Assembly: GCA_018970725.1 (NCBI GenBank) | Contig: JAGWVU010000003.1 | Span: forward strand, 99,035 to 163,034 | DNA length: 64,000 bases | DNA from: Verrucomicrobiota bacterium | GTDB lineage: Bacteria; Verrucomicrobiota; Verrucomicrobiia; Verrucomicrobiales; DEV007 | Direction of reading: 5' to 3' | Shown: positions 25,471-35,600 of the stretch, in pieces | How the letters are laid out: each line of letters starts with the position of its first letter | Position numbering within the stretch: the stretch's first letter is position 1 | The notes under the pieces: model-generated | The model's database searches: none | What the model was told of the DNA's origin: nothing | Seen by the model: only the letters and a program-made list of their open reading frames with translations | Position numbers and translations under genes: made by a program

Positions 25471-26236
25471 CGCGGAAGCGGCGCTCCAGCCAGTGGGCCA
25501 GCCAGGCCACGGGAAGGGTGAGGACAAGGTAGCCCGCGGCCAGGGGAAGGTAGCCTTCCAAGCCGGCATACGAGCGGGAGATGAAGTTCTTGGTGTTGTA
25601 GAAGTATTCCGAAACGCCAATCACGTTGAGCAGGGAGGAATCCTTGATCAGGGAGACGAATAAACCGGCGATTGCGGGGAGGACGCGGCGCAAGGCCTGA
25701 GGGAAAATGACATGACGCCAGACCTGCCAGGGGCCGAAGCCAACCGCCCGGGCGGCATCCCATTGCGTCGCCGGAATGCTTTCGACTCCGCCCCGGAGGA
25801 TTTCCCCGAGATACGCCCCGGAGAAAACCGAGAGGAGGACGATGCCGATGATCACCTTGTCATCCCATCCCAGACCGGCCAGGGGACGGGACAACAGCGG
25901 GGCGAAAATCACGAAGTAACCGAACAAGAGATGGACCAGCAACGGAGTGTCCCGGACGAACTCGAGGAAGCCGCGGCAGGTCCAGCGCACGACCGGCAAC
26001 GTGGAGCGCTGACCCATGAGGAAGGCCAGACCGAAAACGATGCTGCCGAGCAAGGCGGCGAGGGAGAGACCCAGAGTCGTGGTCCAACCGCGCCAGAGGG
26101 ATTCCCGATAGGCCCAGGCACGCGACCAATCGACCGGCCGGTCCAATCCGCTCAGGACGAGGGTGCAGAACCCGGCGAAGACCGCGGCCAGAAGCACCGC
26201 GGCCACCGCATTGGCCATGAGCGGGGGGCGGGTCAC
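25460..26236 (-). CDS. Polar amino-acid ABC transporter permease
   Basis: 258 residues from a GTG at 26236 (an ATG at 26218 would give 252). Several hydrophobic segments are seen, with the ABC-permease EAA-like loop around residues ~165-195 (AARAVGFGPWQVWRHVIFPQ). The opening hydrophobic helix is followed by a periplasmic stretch and a conserved FLEFVRDTPLLVHL. It is the only permease gene here, so a homodimer in the membrane is likely. It lies 12 bp from the binding-protein stop and overlaps the ATPase gene by 11 bp. Confidence 0.92.
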   Translation of the reverse strand: MTRPPLMANAVAAVLLAAVFAGFCTLVLSGLDRPVDWSRAWAYRESLWRGWTTTLGLSLAALLGSIVFGLAFLMGQRSTLPVVRWTCRGFLEFVRDTPLLVHLLFGYFVIFAPLLSRPLAGLGWDDKVIIGIVLLSVFSGAYLGEILRGGVESIPATQWDAARAVGFGPWQVWRHVIFPQALRRVLPAIAGLFVSLIKDSSLLNVIGVSEYFYNTKNFISRSYAGLEGYLPLAAGYLVLTLPVAWLAHWLERRFRDET

Positions 26237-26248
26237 GCGGTTGTCGGG

Positions 26249-27082
26249 TCAACGGAGGATGAACGGAATGCCTTGAGCCTCGAGGAAACGCTTCTCCTCC
26301 TGGAGATACTGATCGCCCAATCCGGCAAAGCCGTTTCGCGCCCGGAACGTCTGGATGAAATCGTTGACCTGTCCGCGCAACCCGTCGTTTTCCTTCGCCA
26401 CGGCGATGGCCCAACTCTCCTCGACGAAGGGTTTGAGGAGGCCGCGCGTGGTGTCCGGGTTCTGTTTGGCGTAGTTGAAGATGCTGAGTTGATCATAGAT
26501 GAAGGCATCCGCGCGCCCCTGAACCACCTCCAGGACGCAGGCGCTTTGGTCCTCGAAGACAACCCGTCTGGCTTGCGGCAGATGATCGATGGCCCAGGTT
26601 TCCCCCGTGGTGGCCGCCTTGGCCGCGATGACCCGGCCCGGCTTCTTCAAATCGTCGGCCGACTGAATGTCCGAGTTTTTGGCCACCAGCAGGGACAGGC
26701 CGGTGAACGCGTATGGCTCGGAAAAGTCGATCGACTTCCGCCGCTCGTCGGTCGCGGTCATGGAGGAGAGGACCAAGTCGATGTTTCCGGTCTGCAGGGC
26801 CGGGATCAGGCCGGAAAACTCCATCGGGACGATCTGGAGTCTGCGGCCGAGATGCGCGGCCAATTCCCCGGCCATCCGCACCCCGGCGCCATCCGGTCGA
26901 CCGGAGGCGTCGAGCATTTCAAACGGCGGATAGGACAAGTCCATGCCGATGCGGAGCGGTGGCTGGGTTGTCGAGGCTTCCGGCCTTTCGCAGGAGATCA
27001 GCGAAAGACCGATCAATCCGGGAAGAGCGACGAGTCGAAACCTGTGCCGCAGGGTCCGGAGACATCGGTGCATCGTGGTCAT
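26249..27082 (-). CDS. Amino-acid ABC transporter substrate-binding lipoprotein
   Basis: 277 residues from the ATG at 27082 (another ATG at 27073). The signal ends in a lipobox LISC with Cys31, so it is probably a lipoprotein. The SBP family 3 fold is clear: RIGMDLSYPPFE, IDLVLSSMTATDERR and FSEPYAFTG in the N-terminal lobe and the Ala/Asp-rich C-terminal lobe. The segment FSEPY...SLLVAKNSD matches glutamine/cystine/arginine binders; the ligand cannot be fixed. First gene of the transporter operon (binding protein, permease, ATPase). Confidence 0.92.
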   Translation of the reverse strand: MTTMHRCLRTLRHRFRLVALPGLIGLSLISCERPEASTTQPPLRIGMDLSYPPFEMLDASGRPDGAGVRMAGELAAHLGRRLQIVPMEFSGLIPALQTGNIDLVLSSMTATDERRKSIDFSEPYAFTGLSLLVAKNSDIQSADDLKKPGRVIAAKAATTGETWAIDHLPQARRVVFEDQSACVLEVVQGRADAFIYDQLSIFNYAKQNPDTTRGLLKPFVEESWAIAVAKENDGLRGQVNDFIQTFRARNGFAGLGDQYLQEEKRFLEAQGIPFILR

Positions 27083-27165
27083 GGGGCCAAGTGTAGTCGG
27101 TCCGGCGCGCGGCGCATCACGGGACCTGCAATTTTTGAGGGACGGAGTGCAGCCAGGCCAACCGG

Positions 27166-27612
27166 TCAACCATAAGCATACTCCGCGAAGAGGACCATTT
27201 CGCCGGCCGCGGTGATCGCCAGGAAGAAAAACTCAAAGGCGGCTCCGTTCTTCAGTTTGAATTGCGCGGGTCGGTTCCAGGCGCCCCAGAGATCGGTGAC
27301 CGGACTGCTTCCTCCGAGTCGTGTCGTGGCGATGAACCACCGGGGATCGCTGGCCGGCACGGTCTCCAGCCCGAATGTCGAGACGATTTTCGCGGCAAGG
27401 GCAGGATCCGGATTCACGACGACGAATCCGGCACGCCCGGAAAGCGGTGCCTGCTCCCGGATGGGGCGGATCGCGATACCGCGGTCCGCAAGGTGGGTGC
27501 GAAGATCCCGCGGCAGTCCGTTGTTCACCCCACAGCCTGTGAGAAACAGGGGGAAGAGGACGACCGGAATCAGCGTTGGGAGGCGCAAGCGGCGGATGGG
27601 TGAGGATTTCAA
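27166..27612 (-). CDS. Small lipoprotein of unknown function
   Basis: 148 residues starting at a TTG (27612), which is preceded by GGAG six bases upstream within the 3' end of the DUF4174 gene. A hydrophobic signal leads to the lipobox LTGC with Cys27. The mature part contains RAGFVVVNPDP and a Trp-containing LWGAWNRPAQFKLK region and ends in a hydrophobic segment. I recognise no family. It abuts the DUF4174 gene exactly, so the two are probably translated together. Confidence 0.6.
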   Translation of the reverse strand: MKSSPIRRLRLPTLIPVVLFPLFLTGCGVNNGLPRDLRTHLADRGIAIRPIREQAPLSGRAGFVVVNPDPALAAKIVSTFGLETVPASDPRWFIATTRLGGSSPVTDLWGAWNRPAQFKLKNGAAFEFFFLAITAAGEMVLFAEYAYG

Positions 27613-28050
27613 TCAGCTCCGGGAACGCATCTCCTCCCGCCGCATCGGCATGGTGTCGATGAGGGCGAACAAGCGGCTCAAGTTCAGTTCGCCCGACTGG
27701 CGGGCCTTGAGGCCGCCGTCTTTCCCGACGAGGAGGAAAACGCAGCCGGATTCTCCGGTCAAACCATATCGGGAGCGCAAGGAATCGAGGTCCGCGGCGG
27801 CGGGTCGGATCGATTGGGGGATACGCTTGTCATGGAACGACAGATCGATCACGACCAAATCGCGGTCGAGAAGCCCGGACCGATGCTGGCGCAGGGCGGC
27901 GACCACCTTGCCATGCTGGTCCCGGGCCGTGTTCACGAGCAAAATCCGGTTCTTCCATCGATAGACGGAAAGATCCGCCGATACGGAGTCAGGGAGGAGA
28001 AAGGAGGCGGAAAGGGCGAGCAGATACAGGGCCGGGGTTCGTCTGGTCAT
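27613..28050 (-). CDS. DUF4174 domain exported protein
   Basis: 145 residues with a Sec signal (residues 1-25 ending SVSA). The mature part starts LSVYRWKNRILLV, with RDLVVIDLSF in the middle and FLLVGKDGGLKARQ near the end, which matches the thioredoxin-like DUF4174 pattern; no CxxC is present, so redox activity is unlikely. The stop is directly followed by the lipoprotein start. Role unknown. Divergent from the second ceramidase-like gene over 87 bp. Confidence 0.7.
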   Translation of the reverse strand: MTRRTPALYLLALSASFLLPDSVSADLSVYRWKNRILLVNTARDQHGKVVAALRQHRSGLLDRDLVVIDLSFHDKRIPQSIRPAAADLDSLRSRYGLTGESGCVFLLVGKDGGLKARQSGELNLSRLFALIDTMPMRREEMRSRS

Positions 28051-28137
28051 GGCAGAGGGAAAACGGCTGACGAAGACTTTTGGATTGGATTCGGCAGAAC
28101 GTCGACAAAAATGCGATTCCCGTGCGGTGTTGCTCCC

Positions 28138-29583
28138 ATGCGGATTTCATGGGTCGCGTCGCTTTCCATCCTCCTGCCCGGCGCGGGTGCCGGGGTCGTT
28201 TCGGCGGCAGAGGGCCCCGGGTTGCGGGCCGGTGCAGCGACGAGCAACATCACCCCGGATCTGGGGGGCGAGATCATCGGTGGTTTTGCACCGTATCCCT
28301 CCACAAACATCCACGATGAATTGCACGCCCGGTGTCTGGTGCTCGATGATGGCAGGACGAAACTGGCCCTCGTGGTCTGCGATTTGCTCGGCCTGCACCG
28401 GACGGTTTCCTTGGAAGCACGGGCCCGGATTGAGGAGGCAACGGGGATTCCCGCCGCGAATGTTCTGATCTCCGGGACGCACACCCACTCCGCGACCAGC
28501 GCGATCGGCGGTGCGGTGCGCCAATACGTCTCGGACCTCGAGCTGAACGATTACCAGAAATTTGTCGTCCGGCGGATCGCGGACGGCGTGCGCTGTGCCA
28601 TGAACCATCTGCGCCCAGCGGAAATCGCTTTTGGAAGCGTCGAAGCGCCGGAGCATGTGCATATCCGGCGCTGGTTTCTCAAAGAGGGGAGAATGCCGCC
28701 GAACCCGTTCGGGCAGATCGACCAGGTGAAGATGAATCCCGGGGCGGGGAATCCGGACCTTGTAAAACCTGCCGGGGAACCGGACACGACGCTCAGTTTC
28801 ATCGCGCTGCGGGAACCCGGAGGCCGGATGATTTCCATCTACTCCGCGTATTCGTTGCATTACGTGGGCGGGGTTAACGGGGCCGACGTTTCGGCGGATT
28901 ACTTCGGCTGTTACGCGGAGGCCCTGAAGCGGTTGCTGACGGATAGCCGGGAGGGACCGCCCTTTGTCGCCATGATGGCGAACGGGACCAGCGGGGATGC
29001 CAACAACATCAACTTCCGCAATCCGCAGCCGCGCAAGAAGCCCTACGAACAGATGCGTTTCGTGGCGGAAGATTTGGCGGCCAAGGTGCATGGGGCTTTG
29101 AACGGGGTGGAGTGGCGGAAGGAGGCCCAGCTCGGGGCCCGCTATCGCGAGTTGCCGATCGCTTGGCGCAAGATTCCCGCGGACTTGCTCCAGTGGGCCC
29201 GGGAAACCGAGGCCAAGTCCCTCCCGCTCCCAGGGGGCGGGGCCAACCTGCCGCTGGCTTACGCGGGCAGGGTGCAACGGCTTGCCCAAGCCAGCACGGA
29301 GACGAAAACTCCGGTGCAGGTGCTCCGGATTGGCGACATCTGCATCGGCACCACGCCCACGGAGACTTTTGCGGAGACGGGGGTGGAGTTCCGCGGGCGA
29401 AGTCCTTTTCCCCATTCGTTTATGGTGGAGCTGGCGCACGGCTACTATGGCTACATGCCGACGCCCCGGCACTTTGCCCTCGGTGGGTATGAGACCTGGC
29501 CCGGAACGAACAACCTTGAGCCGGAAGCCTCTGTCAAAATGATGACCGCGCTGCTGGAGATGGCGGCCGAATTGAAGCCATGA
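28138..29583 (+). CDS. Ceramidase-like exported protein 2
   Basis: 481 residues from the ATG at 28138, which opens a signal segment (VASLSILLPGAGAGVVSAA); an ATG at 28111 adds nine residues. The zinc-ligand-like motif is GTHTHSATS. Where true neutral ceramidases read GDVSPN, this protein reads SGDANN, so the catalytic Ser is absent as in the copy at 13666. Its C-terminal region (GEDE-type GTTPTETFAETG and GYYGYMPT) matches the same PVC family. Coupled by ATGA to the CocE-type hydrolase, so the two products likely act on one substrate. The reaction is unknown. Confidence 0.8.
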   Translation: MRISWVASLSILLPGAGAGVVSAAEGPGLRAGAATSNITPDLGGEIIGGFAPYPSTNIHDELHARCLVLDDGRTKLALVVCDLLGLHRTVSLEARARIEEATGIPAANVLISGTHTHSATSAIGGAVRQYVSDLELNDYQKFVVRRIADGVRCAMNHLRPAEIAFGSVEAPEHVHIRRWFLKEGRMPPNPFGQIDQVKMNPGAGNPDLVKPAGEPDTTLSFIALREPGGRMISIYSAYSLHYVGGVNGADVSADYFGCYAEALKRLLTDSREGPPFVAMMANGTSGDANNINFRNPQPRKKPYEQMRFVAEDLAAKVHGALNGVEWRKEAQLGARYRELPIAWRKIPADLLQWARETEAKSLPLPGGGANLPLAYAGRVQRLAQASTETKTPVQVLRIGDICIGTTPTETFAETGVEFRGRSPFPHSFMVELAHGYYGYMPTPRHFALGGYETWPGTNNLEPEASVKMMTALLEMAAELKP

Positions 29584-31235
29584 AATTCCCAGTGCTTGTT
29601 TTGTCCGTGCTGGTGGCGGTGGCGGCCCAAGCCAAGCCGCTTCCCCCGTTGGATCTTGGCGAGGTCAGCGAGGAGCAGGCCTGGATTCCGATGCGCGATG
29701 GCGTCCGGCTTTCCGCCTATCTTTACCGGCCGCGGGGCGATGGAAGATGGCCCGTGCTTTTCGAGCAGCGTTACGCGGACATCACCGGTTCCTCCACCCG
29801 GAAGAACGCGGCCACGCTCGCGGCCCGGGGTTACGCGGTGGCCATGGTCAGCTTTCGGGGGGCTCAGGAGAGTGAGGGGACTTACCAAGGTTACCGGGCC
29901 CTGGCTTGGGGGGAACAACAGGATGGCTACGACGTTTGTGAGTGGCTCGCCACACAGCCCTGGTGCACCGGCAAGGCGGGCACGTTCGGCAGCTCCCAGG
30001 GCGGCTTTGCCCAGAACTTTCTCGCCGTGACCCGCCCGCCCCATCTGGTCTGCCAGTATATGGTGGATACCGGACTCAGCCTTTTCCATGAGGGGTATCG
30101 CATCGGAGGCGTGACCCGGCCGGGCCGGTTCAAGGATTTCGCAGCCAATTGCCGTCGTCCGGCGGATAACGAGGCTCTCCTCGAAGAATGGGATCGCCAT
30201 CCGGATTATGACGATTATTGGCGGGCGGAGGATTGTGCCCTGCATCTGGAAGCGATGGATGTGCCCTGCTTCACCATCGGCAGTTGGTATGATTTCATGG
30301 TGCAGGGGAGCGTGGCCAGCTTTACCGGGCGCCAGCATCATGGCGGTCCGGGGGCGCGGGGACGGCAGTGGCTCCTCCTGGGACCGTGGTTGCACGGCCG
30401 GCTGAACAAGGGAAACAAGGTCGGGGAACTCCTTTACCCGGATCGGGCGGTCTGGCCGGAAGTGGATCACATGGTGCGCTGGTTCGACCACTGGCTTAAG
30501 GGAACCGACAACGGGATCGAGAGGGAACCCGCGGTGCGCTATTTCGTCATGGGGGCGGCGGGTGAGCCCGGTGCGCCCGGGAATGAATGGCGCGAGACGG
30601 TCGACTGGCCGTTGGCGCTGGCACCAAGTTCCTTCTATCTCCACCCGGACGGAGTTCTTTCCGATCAGCTCCCGGCTCCTGCCGCCGGAGGAACCCGGTT
30701 TGCGTCGGACCCCATGCACCCGATGGAAATCCCGGGCAGAGGATTCCCGGGGGCGGCGGATGCCCGGGCTTTCGAGGCCCAAAAGGAAGTTCGGACCTGG
30801 ACCACGGAGCCGTTGGAGGAGCCCATGGAGTGGACCGGAGAGGTTTCCGCCGACCTCTGGTTGACGTCGACAGCGCCGGACACCGACCTCATTGTGCGGG
30901 TCAGCGATGTCTATCCGGATGGACGGAGCCTCTTGCTGATGGATTATCCGATGCGGGCGCGCTACCGCAAAGGGTGGGAGCAACAGTCCCTTCTGGTTCC
31001 TGGGGAGGCGGCCCGGCTGCGCTGGCACGTGGGGTGGACCAGCATGATCTTTGCGCCGGGGCACCGGATCCGGGTGACGGTAGCTAGTAGCGGAGCGCCC
31101 CTCTACGAGCCCAACAATCAGACCGGTGGACCGCAAACCCGCGATTGGCTCAAGGAAAGCCGGACCGCTACCCATACGATCTGGCACGAGGCCGGGCGGG
31201 AATCGCGCCTCGTGGTCCCGTTGCGTCGTCCTTGA
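29580..31235 (+). CDS. CocE/NonD-type alpha/beta hydrolase (S15 peptidase family)
   Basis: 551 residues with a signal peptide (1-18). The alpha/beta hydrolase domain occupies ~30-300, with the nucleophile elbow GSSQGG (Ser139), MRDGVRLSAYLYRP near the start and FRGAQESEG. A C-terminal beta-sandwich (~320-551) is typical of X-Pro dipeptidyl-peptidase/CocE enzymes. These hydrolyse acyl esters, amides or proline dipeptides; the exported location and the coupled ceramidase-like gene suggest an ester or amide of a complex molecule. The start ATG overlaps the upstream stop. Confidence 0.88.
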   Translation: MKFPVLVLSVLVAVAAQAKPLPPLDLGEVSEEQAWIPMRDGVRLSAYLYRPRGDGRWPVLFEQRYADITGSSTRKNAATLAARGYAVAMVSFRGAQESEGTYQGYRALAWGEQQDGYDVCEWLATQPWCTGKAGTFGSSQGGFAQNFLAVTRPPHLVCQYMVDTGLSLFHEGYRIGGVTRPGRFKDFAANCRRPADNEALLEEWDRHPDYDDYWRAEDCALHLEAMDVPCFTIGSWYDFMVQGSVASFTGRQHHGGPGARGRQWLLLGPWLHGRLNKGNKVGELLYPDRAVWPEVDHMVRWFDHWLKGTDNGIEREPAVRYFVMGAAGEPGAPGNEWRETVDWPLALAPSSFYLHPDGVLSDQLPAPAAGGTRFASDPMHPMEIPGRGFPGAADARAFEAQKEVRTWTTEPLEEPMEWTGEVSADLWLTSTAPDTDLIVRVSDVYPDGRSLLLMDYPMRARYRKGWEQQSLLVPGEAARLRWHVGWTSMIFAPGHRIRVTVASSGAPLYEPNNQTGGPQTRDWLKESRTATHTIWHEAGRESRLVVPLRRP

Positions 31236-31260
31236 AACGGGGTGTCCAACGGGGCTCGCT

Positions 31261-32358
31261 TCAGCGAACCCTCTCAAGCTTGACCGGATAGGTTTGGAAG
31301 GCGTTCCACTGGCAGACGATCAGGTCGCCATTCTCCAGAACGCAAACGTCATGGCCGTGATCGATGATCCGCTCGGCCTGCATGAGGGGCTTGGGTTGGT
31401 CGTTCTCGTAGACCGGTTCCGTGCCTCCGGGAGCGCTGATGATCCGGTTTGCCCCGTCGAGGATCACCACGAAACCGCTCGGATTCTGGGGTAGTTTGTT
31501 GATCTCCGGCGTCTTGCTCCAGCAGACGCCCGCGTAAAGCTCCTGTCCCGAGATCACCGGCCGGCAGACCAGGGCGCCTGGGACTGCCAGGGTCTCAAGA
31601 TAATTGCCGTCCAGGGTGAAGCGGCGGAAGCAGTGGTCCGCGCGGGACGTCACCAAAACCGTCGCCTGATCCACGCCGCGCCGGGTATCGATCGCCACGC
31701 CGTGGGCGTTGTTCAGCCGTTGCGCCTCCGGGACGTTCTCCTTCCCTCCGAAGCGCTGGAGGAATTTGCCCCGGGCGTTGTAGCGGAGGACGAATTGGGA
31801 GCCGTAACCGTCCGCCACGTAGATGTCACCATTCGGCGCGATCGCGGTCTCCGTCGGGTTGAATGGCATCTCGGGCGTGTAGGCGCCGACGGACATGGGA
31901 TGGCTCAACGAGAAAATCTCCCGGCCGGTGAGGTCGATCTTGGTCACCCGACCGGTTTGGCGATAGGGCGACGGTCCGCTCTTCCACATGCCGCTGTCGG
32001 TCACGAAGAGGAATTCCTCGCCGTTCTCCTCGGTCCGGGTGAGCCCGTGTCCTCCGGGCCAGACGGCTCCCCAGGAGTCGAGAATGGTTCCATCCGGCTT
32101 GAAGATAAGCATCTGATGGTTCCAATGATCGCCAATCATGAAGAGACGCCCGTCCTTCACCTGGACCATTTCGTGGCAGTTCAGGATTGGGTGATGCCGT
32201 CCCTGACCTGGAGGCACCCAGTCCTTTTGCACCCGGTAGCGATGCGTGCCGTGACCCACGACCGGGTCGGAAGCGGAAGCGGCGGCGGACAGGTGCTGGC
32301 TCCAGAGGGAGGCGGAGGCGGTGGCAAGCCCGGCGAGGAAGTGGCGGCGCTGGTTCAT
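31261..32358 (-). CDS. Tat-exported NHL-repeat beta-propeller protein
   Basis: 365 residues from the ATG at 32358 (a 16-residue extension to 32406 is possible). The N-terminus NQRRHFLAGLATASASL fits a Tat signal. The mature part has successive NHL-like blades, for example VKDGRLFMIGDHWNH, GDIYVADGYGSQFVLRYN, and NNAHGVAIDT, consistent with a six-bladed propeller related to peptidyl-alpha-hydroxyglycine lyase-like proteins. Histidines in these blades could bind metal. The catalytic role is unclear. Convergent with the CocE gene, 25 bp apart. Confidence 0.75.
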   Translation of the reverse strand: MNQRRHFLAGLATASASLWSQHLSAAASASDPVVGHGTHRYRVQKDWVPPGQGRHHPILNCHEMVQVKDGRLFMIGDHWNHQMLIFKPDGTILDSWGAVWPGGHGLTRTEENGEEFLFVTDSGMWKSGPSPYRQTGRVTKIDLTGREIFSLSHPMSVGAYTPEMPFNPTETAIAPNGDIYVADGYGSQFVLRYNARGKFLQRFGGKENVPEAQRLNNAHGVAIDTRRGVDQATVLVTSRADHCFRRFTLDGNYLETLAVPGALVCRPVISGQELYAGVCWSKTPEINKLPQNPSGFVVILDGANRIISAPGGTEPVYENDQPKPLMQAERIIDHGHDVCVLENGDLIVCQWNAFQTYPVKLERVR

Positions 32359-32543
32359 GACAAGCGGAATCACCGGACTCTGCCACAGGAAGGGCGGCGG
32401 GCGCAAACTTGAAGACCAGAAGTCAGATGGCGCGGAATCTGCTACGTTGAGATGAACGCAGGGTGGAGTCGGAATTCAACAAATCGTTCAGGTCAAGGAA
32501 ACAGGGCATTTTCCGGGTCGGGCCCGGCGGCTCGATTGGGGAG

Positions 32544-32572
32544 TTGACGTGAGGGGAGCGATGACCTACTTC
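32544..32572 (+). promoter_or_regulatory. Sigma70-like promoter for gltB
   Basis: TTGACG (32544-32549), a 17-bp spacer, and TACTTC (32567-32572). The predicted start near 32579 falls inside the palindrome 32575-32593, and the ATG is at 32620. Confidence 0.5.
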
Positions 32573-32574
32573 AG

Positions 32575-32593
32575 TTGCCCCTTTCTGGGGCAA
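32575..32593 (+). promoter_or_regulatory. Palindrome overlapping the gltB transcription start
   Basis: TTGCCCC (32575-32581), TTTCT loop, GGGGCAA (32587-32593): a perfect 7-bp inverted repeat over the likely +1 site. It could be a repressor operator or a 5' hairpin affecting gltB expression. Confidence 0.4.
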
Positions 32594-32619
32594 AGTTTCG
32601 TATTAAGAATTGAGCCGGA

Positions 32620-35600
32620 ATGAACTCCCACTTCAACTTCCACTTTCCTGAGGTCACTGGATCGCTGCATCTGCCCGAACTGGAGCGTGATGCATGTGGC
32701 GTTGGTGCCGTCGCCCACGTGAGAGGGATCCGCAGTCACCGGATTTTGCAATACGGGTTGGGCAGTTGTTGCCGGGTCGTCCACCGGGGCGCCATGGAAG
32801 CGGATTTGAAAACCGGGGATGGAGCCGGGGTGCTGACCCAGATCCCTCACGGCCTTTTCCTCGAGGAGGTGGACCGGTTGGGGGGCAGGCTCGATGCCGA
32901 CTCCGATTTGGCGGTGGGGGTGTTCTTCCTGCCTTATGGGGACGCCGAGGGGATCGCCCGGGCCAAGGGCCTTGCCGAGGAAGTTGTGCAACGGCGTGGT
33001 TTGGGAGTGATCGGCTGGCGCAAAGTGCCGGTGCGGCCGGACGCCCTCGGTGAGAAGGCGAGGCAGTTCATGCCGGAGATCCAGCACTTTCTCGTGAAGA
33101 AAGGGGAGGAGATGAGCGCCGATCAGTTCGAGCGGTCCCTCTACATGAGCCGTCGTGAGATCGAGCTGCGGGCGAAGCAGAGCGGGGGCTGGCTCTATGT
33201 GAGTTCATTTTCGCACCGCACCATCTCTTACAAGGCGCTCGCTTTACCCGGTCCGTTGGTCGAGTTCTACGGGGACTTCCATAATCCGGCCTATGAAACC
33301 GCGATTTGCATGTTCCACCAGCGGTTCTCCACCAACACCTTTCCCTCGTGGACGCTGGCCCAGCCCTTTCGTATGCTGGCGCACAACGGGGAGATCAACA
33401 CGGTCAAGGGCAACCGGAACTGGCTCAACAGCAGTGAGCAGGATTTCCAAAGCGAGTTGTGGGGCGAGGACATCCGGCATCTCAAGGAAGTGGTCGACCC
33501 GACCGCCTCGGACTCCGCCAGTCTGGACTCCGCTCTCGAGTTGCTCGTGCTGTCAGGGCGTTCCGTGCCGCACGCCATGGCCATGCTCGTCCCGCCCGCG
33601 TGGCGGATCGATCCGGAGACGACCCAGGAGGAAAAGGAATTCTATCAATATCACCGGTGTTTCCAAGAACCATGGGATGGTCCGGCGGCTCTGGTTTTCA
33701 CCGATGGACGCACTTTGGCTGCTTGTCTCGACCGCAACGGCCTGCGTCCCTCCCGCTTCAAGCTCACGTCCGACGACATCTTCTTCATCGGATCCGAAGT
33801 CGGCACCGTGGAGTTGGACGATGCCACCGTGGTGAAGAAGGGACGGCTGGCCCCCGGCGAAATGATCGCCGTGGATACCGAGGCGGGCACGGTGACTTAC
33901 AACCGCGAGCTAAAGCAGCGTCTCGCCGCGAATCAGCCGTATGGGAAGTGGCTCGACGAGCACCGCATCGAATTCAGTGAACTTGTCAGTCCGAAGCCGG
34001 AAGCGGCCAAGGGGGAGCTCGACATCTTTTCCCTGACGCAGAAGCAGGTGATGTTCGACATCAACACTGAGGAGGTGAACGACATTCTCGCGCCGATGAT
34101 CCTAACCGGTCAGGAAGGCGTGTCCTCGATGGGGGATGATGCCGCCCTTTCCGTTCTCTCGACTCGGCCGCGCCTTCTGCCGAGCTATTTCAAGCAATTG
34201 TTCGCCCAGGTGACCAATCCTCCGATCGACCCGATCCGGGAACGTCTCGTGATGTCGGTGGGCGTCACGCTCGGGTGGCAGCGCAATCTCCTCGCGGAGA
34301 CCCCCGAACACGCCAAGGTGATCCACCTCAACCACCCGCTGCTCTACCAGCACCACCTTGACAAGCTCAACGATCTCGGTCCCGATTTTCCGGCGCGCAC
34401 CCTGTCGATGACTTGGGCCGCGAGCGAGGGAGAGGAGGGGCTGCAGACTGCCATCGACCGTCTGTGCCGCGACGCCGAGCGCGCCGCCGACGAGGGAATC
34501 CGGCTTTTGGTGTTGAGTGACCGGGAAGCGGGCATCGAACGGGTGGCCATCCCCGCTCTTTTGGCGGTCGGTGCCGTGCATGGACACCTCAACCATGTGC
34601 ACAAGCGGATGTGGCTTTCGATCATTGTCGATACCGGGGAAGTCCGGGACACCCACAGTGCCGCCACGGTGTTCGGTTTCGGGGCGCAGGCGCTCTGTCC
34701 CTACCTCGCCTATGAAACCATCCGCGAGGCGCTTGAGAACGATCCCAAGGGCAAGTTCACCGCCCTGAGCTATGAGGATGCCCTGAAAAACTACCGCTCC
34801 GCCTTGGAGAAGGGCGTGCTCAAGATCATGTCCAAAATGGGGATCAGCGTCCTTTCCAGCTACCAAGGTGCCCAGAATTTCGAGGCGGTGGGCATTCGTC
34901 AGGAGGTGATCCGCAAGTGTTTCGAAGGCACTCCCTCCCAGGTCGAGGGGGTCGGGTTCACCGATATCGCCCGCGACAGCATCGCGCGACACCGCAATGC
35001 CTTTGCCGCCGTTCCCGGGGGCGAGCCGCTGAAACTCGAGGATCCCGGTTACAATCGCTACCGCCGGGAAGGTGAGCGACACGCGGTTGGCGGCCCGGTG
35101 ATCAAAAATTTCCATACCTTCGTGCGCAACGGGGATCCAGAGCAGTATGAAGAGTATGTCCGCCAGCTCAAGGCGGTGCAGCCGGTCGCTCTCAAGGACC
35201 TCATGGAGTTCGTTCCGGCAGCGGGAGGACCGATCCCGGTTTCCGAGGTCGAGCCGATCGAAAACATCAGGCGCCGGTTCACCACCGCTGCGATGTCACT
35301 TGGCGCCCTGAGCCCTGAGGCGCACGAAATGCTGGCGATCGCCATGAACCGGATCGGCGGGAAGTCGGACTCCGGGGAAGGGGGCGAGGACGCGCGCCGC
35401 TTCCAGCCTTACGAGAATGGGGACTGGGCGAACTCCAAGATCAAGCAGGTGGCCTCCGGACGTTTCGGGGTTCACACGCACTATCTGGTCAACGCCGAGC
35501 AGTTGGAGATCAAGATGGCCCAGGGGGCCAAGCCGGGTGAGGGCGGGCAGTTGCCGGGGAGCAAGGTGAACGAGCTGATCGCAAAGCTGCGCCACACGCA

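Noticed and set aside
32452-32547. 31-codon ORF upstream of gltB
   Set aside because: No ribosome site or conserved pattern, and it overlaps the likely promoter; probably chance.
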